A stretch of DNA of 5,798 nucleotides from Gemmatimonadota bacterium (GTDB lineage: Bacteria; Latescibacterota; UBA2968; UBA8231): positions 1 through 5,798 of the forward strand of contig JAPOYQ010000815.1 of assembly GCA_026706505.1 (NCBI GenBank), written 5' to 3'. This document shows, in pieces, positions 5,181 through 5,798 of the stretch; position 1 is the first letter of the stretch; the number at the start of each line of letters is the position of its first letter. A model generated the notes under the pieces. That model had not been told where the DNA came from. It saw only the letters and a list, made by a program, of their open reading frames with translations, and did not search any database. Position numbers and translations under genes: made by a program.

Positions 5181-5798
5181 ATGAAAAAGCTCGTCCTGAT
5201 TTTCGCCATCGCGCTCATGGCCACCCCGTGTTGGGCACATCTGCCCGTAGATGTGGTGTTTGTAGCCGTGCAATTCCCAGACGCCAACATTCCCACTGTT
5301 GACGGCAACCTCGTCGAGTGGGACGTCATTCCCGATGCCTACTGGATCAACCACGAGCAGCTAACCGAGACCGTGAGAGGCGTAGGCACCGCGTGGGACG
5401 CCACCGACCTAGCGCTGCGGGCCATCGTCGGCTGGAATCCCAATACCAACAAGCTCTACGTCATGGAGGATCGGTTCGACGACGCCATCTGGGTCGTCAC
5501 CGGCTGGGAGCCTATGGAGATGGTGTTCGACGCGGACCACAGCGGCGGCATGTTCAATGTGTGGCCCGACGTGGAAGACCAAGATCAGAAGGATCTGCTG
5601 CACGGAGCCCACGCCCAGAACTATGGGTTCAACCAAGGTGGCCCGGGCCTCAACCACTGGGGCAAAGCCCAGTGGATTACTGAGCCGCCCTATGGGCAGT
5701 TCGCTAACTCCCAGACCGCCGATGAAGGCGGGGAGGGTTTCTTCCGGGCCGAGTACATGCTGACCCCCTTCGACAACCTGAACTGGAACGGGATCGAC
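5181..5798 (+). CDS. Secreted protein with CBM9/DOMON-like sugar-binding fold, N-terminal part (3' end beyond window)
   Basis: The first 206 codons of an incomplete gene, open to the window edge. Seen: a Sec signal peptide MKKLVLIFAIALMATPCWA with likely cleavage after Ala19. The segment IPTVDGNLVEWDVIPDAYW (37-55) resembles the opening strand of CBM9-like domains (xxxDGxLxEW). LRAIVGWNPNTNKLYVMEDRF (79-99) fits the following strand pair ('WN...LYV.V.D'), and MEMVFDADHSGG (112-123) fits the 'vE.f.D.d.sgG' turn. FFRAEYMLTPFDNLNWNG (187-204) fits the late strand. The mature region is rich in Trp, Asp and Asn, as is common in carbohydrate-binding beta-sandwiches. It is transcribed away from the sugar-import operon. 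Likely role is binding of a glycan or a haem/sugar ligand in the periplasm or outside the cell; no catalytic residues are visible and further domains may lie beyond the window. The family assignment rests on pattern memory and is moderate. Confidence 0.8.
   Translation, partial: MKKLVLIFAIALMATPCWAHLPVDVVFVAVQFPDANIPTVDGNLVEWDVIPDAYWINHEQLTETVRGVGTAWDATDLALRAIVGWNPNTNKLYVMEDRFDDAIWVVTGWEPMEMVFDADHSGGMFNVWPDVEDQDQKDLLHGAHAQNYGFNQGGPGLNHWGKAQWITEPPYGQFANSQTADEGGEGFFRAEYMLTPFDNLNWNGID

Noticed and set aside
5073..5354. 93-codon minus-strand frame across the divergent promoter and the start of the secreted gene
   Set aside because: It covers the strong plus-strand promoter, Shine-Dalgarno and signal peptide, and its product matches nothing recognisable.

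Overview
The window reads as part of a bacterial chromosome of fairly high GC content from a diderm (Gram-negative-type) organism. It is almost entirely coding. Pointers to a diderm are a SurA/PrsD-like periplasmic parvulin-family lipoprotein, a binding protein with a twin-arginine/lipoprotein-like leader, and a secreted protein with a beta-sandwich sugar-binding look. The combination of MalF/MalG-type sugar importers and secreted CBM9-like proteins recalls uncultured polysaccharide degraders such as Latescibacterota or Poribacteria. That placement is a guess from general style, not from a marker gene.

Layout, minus strand, read right to left: a tight operon of four complete genes. First is a 640-residue parvulin-type peptidyl-prolyl isomerase/chaperone lipoprotein (5050 to 3128). 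It overlaps by 4 bp (GTGA) the first permease of a carbohydrate ABC importer, MalF/UgpA type (3131 to 2253). A 2-nt gap leads to the second permease, MalG/UgpE type (2250 to 1423), and another 2-nt gap to the family-1 extracellular sugar-binding protein (1420 to 110). A possible fifth gene starts at 94 and leaves the window. No ATPase subunit is present in the window.

Plus strand, right end: a divergently transcribed gene from 5181 runs off the window. It encodes a Sec-exported protein resembling a CBM9/DOMON-like carbohydrate-binding fold. The 130-bp divergent intergenic region contains an AT-rich island (about 26% GC over 5041-5110 by hand count). In it lies a near-consensus sigma70-type promoter (TTGACA, 18 nt, TACAAT) pointing at the secreted gene, followed by a leader of about 60 nt with a small hairpin and a good Shine-Dalgarno.

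Working model (inference): the secreted protein binds or presents a glycan outside the cell or in the periplasm. The lipoprotein binding protein and two permeases import a sugar or oligosaccharide using an ATPase encoded elsewhere. The co-translated parvulin-like lipoprotein may serve folding of exported proteins of this system. The least ordinary item is that parvulin-like protein: it appears to be an internal duplication of a SurA-N/parvulin module, its recognisable parvulin domain lacks conserved active-site residues, and it is translationally coupled to a sugar importer. I saw no RNA genes, CRISPR array, insertion sequence or phage feature, and no clear evidence of a wholly new system.
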